DNA from: Ponticaulis sp.
GTDB lineage: Bacteria; Pseudomonadota; Alphaproteobacteria; Caulobacterales; Hyphomonadaceae
Direction: 5' to 3'
Length of the DNA: 64,000 nucleotides
Assembly (NCBI GenBank): GCA_002692725.1
Contig: NZLU01000046.1
Span: 186,001-250,000, forward strand
Of the stretch, positions 60,832 to 64,000 are shown in pieces; the first letter of the stretch is position 1; every line of letters begins with the position of its first letter. A program made the position numbers and the translations under genes. Below the pieces are notes generated by a model. The model searched no databases. It saw only the letters and a list, made by a program, of their open reading frames with translations, and had not been told where the DNA came from.

Positions 60832-61683
60832 ATGACGACCTATGTTCTGAAGTTTTCCTGTCGTGATCGCGCTGGTATCATTGCCGCGATCTCATCGATT
60901 TTGTTGAATCATAGCTGCTTTATCTCGCGGTCGAGATCCTTCGGAGATCCAGCCACTCAGAACTTCTTTCTGAGACTCGCCTTTCACCCGGAAAGCGATG
61001 GTTTCTCATTCACTGATCTCAATTCGGAATTGGAAGCAGTCGGCCAGCGTTTTCAAGCAGACTGGTCTGTCCACAAGGAAGAGCGCAAAACGCGTGCATT
61101 GATTATGGTCTCAAAACTTGACCATTGCGCCAACGCATTGCTCTACGGTGCCCGGGTCGGAGAATTACCGATCGAACCGGTAGCTATCTTATCAAACCAT
61201 TCAGATCTTGCGCCCGTTCTGCAACATTGGGGTCTGCCTTTTCAAACAGTTCCAGTCACGCCAGACACCAAGTCAGATGCAGAACAGGCGATGTTTCAAC
61301 TCATTGAGAGCACAAACGCCGAGCTGATCATTCTGGCGCGTTACATGCAGATATTATCCGACAGCGCCTGCCAGCAGCTTGAAGGCCGGTGTATCAATAT
61401 TCATCATTCCTTCTTGCCAAGTTTCAAGGGCGCCCGCCCCTATCATCGCGCCCATGAGCGCGGCGTGAAGAAGATCGGGGCAACAGCCCATTATGTTACA
61501 GCGGATCTCGACGAAGGGCCGATCCTGGCTCAGGTAACGGAAGACGTCGATCACTCGCATTCAGCGCAGGATTTTGTCGCGATGGGACGTTCCCTGGAAG
61601 CAACCGCACTTGTACGCGCCGTCAAAGCACATGCCGAACATCGCGTGTTTCTCAATGGTCTGAAGACGGTCGTCTTTAACTAG
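60832..61683 (+). CDS. purU: Formyltetrahydrofolate deformylase
   Basis: Hydrolyses 10-formyl-THF to formate and THF, balancing one-carbon units. It is 283 residues. The N-terminal ACT domain (about 1-80; VLKFSCRDRAGIIAAISS) is followed by a formyltransferase domain with active-site NIHHSFLPSFKGARPYHRA and the catalytic Asp in YVTADLDEGPIL. It ends two bases before the convergent Anbu gene. Its position after a glycosyltransferase looks incidental. Confidence 0.94.
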   Translation: MTTYVLKFSCRDRAGIIAAISSILLNHSCFISRSRSFGDPATQNFFLRLAFHPESDGFSFTDLNSELEAVGQRFQADWSVHKEERKTRALIMVSKLDHCANALLYGARVGELPIEPVAILSNHSDLAPVLQHWGLPFQTVPVTPDTKSDAEQAMFQLIESTNAELIILARYMQILSDSACQQLEGRCINIHHSFLPSFKGARPYHRAHERGVKKIGATAHYVTADLDEGPILAQVTEDVDHSHSAQDFVAMGRSLEATALVRAVKAHAEHRVFLNGLKTVVFN

Positions 61684-61685
61684 GG

Positions 61686-62417
61686 TCAGACATCCATCAC
61701 GCGCATGCGTGAAAATGCATCGCGCAGAGCATTGGACCAGGCATCGCTGAACGCGAAGAATTTAGGATCATCGGCTTCAATGCGTCTTTGTTGTTCGATC
61801 TGAAGCGTGTCAGTCCGAATGACGGCCAGGTCGAGCGGCATTCCAACCGTCAGATTTGATTTGAGCGTTGAGTCCATGGACAGTAAGGCGCAGATCACAC
61901 CGTCCTGCAAATCAGTATCTGATGAGATCACACGATCGAGAATCGGTTTACCATATTTATGCTCGCCGAGCTGGAAATATGGTGAGTCATCCGTCGCTTC
62001 GATAAAGTTACCGGCGGCATAGACCATGTAGAGCCGCGGCACGCCGCCAATACGCTGTCCTGCGACAAGAATAGATGCTCCGGAATCGACATTCCGAGCT
62101 GCAAGACCCGCACCATAACGGCTTTGAACCTTGCGCATCGTATCTCCGACGACCTGCGCCACTTCAAACATTGTCGGTGCGGAATAGATTGTCGGTTCAT
62201 TGACGTTCGGAGCGTCGAGCCGCTCATTGATCTCGCTGATTACGGCCTGTGTGATTGCCAGATTACCTGCCGTCATCATTGCAATAATGCGATCACCGGG
62301 CAGCTGCCAGGTGAACAGCTTTTTGACTTTGGAGATATTGTCGACGCCCGCATTTGTTCGGGTGTCAGCTAAAAGAACAAGCCCCTGATTCAACTTTATA
62401 CCGATACAATAGGTCAT
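61686..62417 (-). CDS. Anbu-type proteasome-related peptidase
   Basis: Anbu (ancestral beta subunit) is a bacterial homologue of the 20S proteasome and HslV whose substrate is unknown. It is 243 residues. Removal of Met1 would expose Thr2 as nucleophile (TYCIGIKL). Asp18 in LADTRTNAG and Lys33 in the KVKKLF region complete the expected site. SDTDLQDGVICALLSMDSTLKSNLTVGMPLDLAVIR is a family segment (about 165-200). It lies next to alpha-E and ATP-grasp genes, the standard Anbu neighbourhood. Confidence 0.93.
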   Translation of the reverse strand: MTYCIGIKLNQGLVLLADTRTNAGVDNISKVKKLFTWQLPGDRIIAMMTAGNLAITQAVISEINERLDAPNVNEPTIYSAPTMFEVAQVVGDTMRKVQSRYGAGLAARNVDSGASILVAGQRIGGVPRLYMVYAAGNFIEATDDSPYFQLGEHKYGKPILDRVISSDTDLQDGVICALLSMDSTLKSNLTVGMPLDLAVIRTDTLQIEQQRRIEADDPKFFAFSDAWSNALRDAFSRMRVMDV

Positions 62418-62565
62418 TGAATTTCCTCGAGGCCCATGCTCGTAGAATCGACACCAAACTGCCGTTCAGCGTGGTGTGATAGAGACTTCCAGTCAATCTC
62501 GCAAGCCAAACTTCTTAATGAACAGCCAAAAGTATCGCCCACAATGCCCTGATTTATATATCCTT

Positions 62566-63570
62566 TTAACCCTGCACCTGACTCATATTTGGTTCATTTT
62601 CCAGATCGGGAGACACCGGTGGGGCAAATGCGAAGGATTCTGCGATCTCTCCCGAGAGAGATGCAATGCTCTGAATGAACCATGTCAGATATTCGTGCAG
62701 ACCATTGTTCAGGACATCGTCAATAGAAACGACCTTCAGATCGTCGTGCATGGTCCTCGCCAATTCGAGGCAGCTCGGCGATTGTTCATAGATCGTTTCC
62801 AGTGTTTCAAGACTCCGAATGGCACTCGATATGCAATAAGCCATCGACCTTGGATTCACTTTGTTTTTGATGAGGAAGGCCGCAACACCTTTCCGGGTCA
62901 CATCAGACTTCGTCACAAAATGGTAGGCTCTCTGAACACCAACGGCCTGAAGCAGAGACAACCATTGATAATGGTCAAGAGAGCCGCCGATTTCTCCGAG
63001 TGACGGCAGAAGCACGTGGTATTTCACATCCAGAATACGGGCTGTTGCGTCAGCCCGCTCAATATGGCTTCCAAGCCGCATGAATTCGAGACTGTCATCT
63101 CGGACCAATGAGCCTTCGACGCCGCCCCGGAATTGCGACTGACATATCTTCACCCAATCGACGAACTCTGCGAGATAGGCCGGACGATGCCGTAGCGCAG
63201 CGATCTGGTTTGGCAATTCATTCCACGAGGAATTCAGACTGTTCCAGACTTCGGTTGTCAGTCCAAAGCGAATGGCGCGGGCATTTTCACGCGCATTGCG
63301 GAAACAGTTATAGATACTGGAAGGATTACTCGGATCCGCAACCAGATGCTCAATGGCCTCCTCTCGAGTGGCATGCTCAAGATCCCCCTGAAAAGTCGTA
63401 CTTGCGCCTGCGGCGATGAGAATGGACGACCATTCATTGGTTAGCGGTTTCCCGGCTACATTGGGCAGAGTGATCATCCGTCTTGCGGTATCAATCAATC
63501 GGGCGATGTTGTCTGCACGCTCCACCGAGCGTGCAATCCAGAACAAATTATCGGCGACGCGGCTCAGCAT
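62566..63570 (-). CDS. Alpha-E domain protein (COG2307/DUF403)
   Basis: 334 residues, nearly all helical, with MLSRVADNLFWIARSVERADNIARLID at the start, the family signature. MRLGSHIERADATARILDVKYH near 165-185 and the C-terminal YLTWFIQSIASLS are also typical. In published genomic surveys alpha-E proteins travel with ATP-grasp ligases, Anbu and transglutaminase-like proteins, suggesting a peptide-tagging system. It starts four bases before the end of the ATP-grasp gene; a 148-base gap separates it from Anbu. Confidence 0.93.
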   Translation of the reverse strand: MLSRVADNLFWIARSVERADNIARLIDTARRMITLPNVAGKPLTNEWSSILIAAGASTTFQGDLEHATREEAIEHLVADPSNPSSIYNCFRNARENARAIRFGLTTEVWNSLNSSWNELPNQIAALRHRPAYLAEFVDWVKICQSQFRGGVEGSLVRDDSLEFMRLGSHIERADATARILDVKYHVLLPSLGEIGGSLDHYQWLSLLQAVGVQRAYHFVTKSDVTRKGVAAFLIKNKVNPRSMAYCISSAIRSLETLETIYEQSPSCLELARTMHDDLKVVSIDDVLNNGLHEYLTWFIQSIASLSGEIAESFAFAPPVSPDLENEPNMSQVQG

Positions 63571-63574
63571 GGTT

Positions 63575-64000
63575 CTACTCCGTCAACACCCAGGTATCTT
63601 TCACGCCACCACCCTGGCTCGAATTCACAACCAGAGAGCCTTCTCTCAGTGCGACGCGGGTCAAACCTCCCGGCGACACCTGCACATTCTCTCCGGTCAG
63701 GACAAAAGGACGGAAATCGACGTGTCGTTCCCCGATCCCCTCTTCGACCAGGGTCGGACAGGTTGAGAGTGCAAGTGTTGGCTGGGCAATAAAGGCGTTT
63801 GGCTTGGCTTTGAGGCGCTCCGCATAGGCGGCACGTTCCTCGGCGGTCGATTTCGGTCCGATCAACATGCCATAGCCACCCGAACCATGAACTTCTTTGA
63901 CCACAAGCTTATCGAGATTTGCCAACACATGGCTCAGCTGTGCCGGATCGCTGCACCGGAAGGTCTCAACATTTTTGAGGATCGGCTCTTCCGACAGATA
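63575..64000 (-). CDS. Circularly permuted ATP-grasp protein (COG2308), 3' part
   Basis: Partial: the reading frame runs to the window edge, so the 5' end lies beyond base 64000. About 141 codons are visible. KLVVKEVHGSGGYGMLIGP, FIAQPTLALSTCPTL and HVDFRPFVLTGENVQVSPGGLTRVALREGSLVVNSSQGGGVKDTWVL (about the last 50 residues) are the C-terminal core of DUF404/407-type ATP-grasp proteins. It would join an amide or ester bond in an unknown product. The overlap-free but tight spacing with the alpha-E gene indicates one operon. Confidence 0.92.
   Translation of the reverse strand, partial: YLSEEPILKNVETFRCSDPAQLSHVLANLDKLVVKEVHGSGGYGMLIGPKSTAEERAAYAERLKAKPNAFIAQPTLALSTCPTLVEEGIGERHVDFRPFVLTGENVQVSPGGLTRVALREGSLVVNSSQGGGVKDTWVLTE

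Overview
The window is a dense, mostly core-genome segment of an alphaproteobacterium. The gene order matches Caulobacterales/Hyphomonadales (Caulobacter/Hyphomonas-like): trpC-lexA-comEC-gltX-gltA, then the rpsB-tsf-pyrH-frr-uppS-cdsA-dxr-rseP-bamA-ompH-lpx block, then a complete nuoA-N operon running into birA-coaX-rnj-mce-proS-lolCD-dnaE. Supporting clade traits are LpxI instead of LpxH, a short proline-tRNA ligase, RNase J, an S2 protein with an acidic tail, a 14-gene complex I and an alphaproteobacterial LexA box. Genus or species cannot be fixed from the sequence alone.

Layout. (1) 1-6140, plus strand except comEC: the end of trpC, lexA with its own SOS box, gltX and gltA; comEC is convergent to lexA and divergent from gltX. 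(2) 6172-20373, minus: ribosomal protein S2/EF-Ts, UMP kinase, RRF, isoprenoid and phospholipid precursors (uppS, cdsA, dxr), envelope protease RseP, BamA, Skp/OmpH and lipid A genes. This is an envelope-biogenesis supercluster read from rpsB toward lpxB. It ends in a bidirectional terminator shared with gltA. (3) 20625-46897, minus: nuoA-N and the conserved housekeeping genes after it, ending at dnaE. (4) 47257-52273, plus: a four-gene branched-chain 2-oxoacid dehydrogenase operon (E1 alpha, E1 beta, E2, E3). (5) 52306-56583, minus: glmS-glmM making UDP-GlcNAc precursors, coupled to a GDP-mannose-dehydratase-like gene. (6) 56808-61683, mixed: tesB, two glycosyltransferases, tRNA-Val, a relic of a PQQ alcohol dehydrogenase, and purU. 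(7) 61686-64000, minus: an Anbu-type proteasome homologue, an alpha-E protein and a circularly permuted ATP-grasp protein that runs off the edge.

Functionally the region links translation, cell-envelope construction (lipid A, BAM, Lol, undecaprenyl phosphate, GlcN-6-P) and respiration. The least understood parts are the Anbu/alpha-E/ATP-grasp cluster without the usual transglutaminase gene at its expected place, the small membrane ORFs embedded in the nuo operon, the long tail on NuoE, the dehydratase homologue with a substituted catalytic Glu, and the structured, decayed DNA around tRNA-Val. I saw no CRISPR array, IS element, prophage or rRNA. No clear new multi-gene system is evident.
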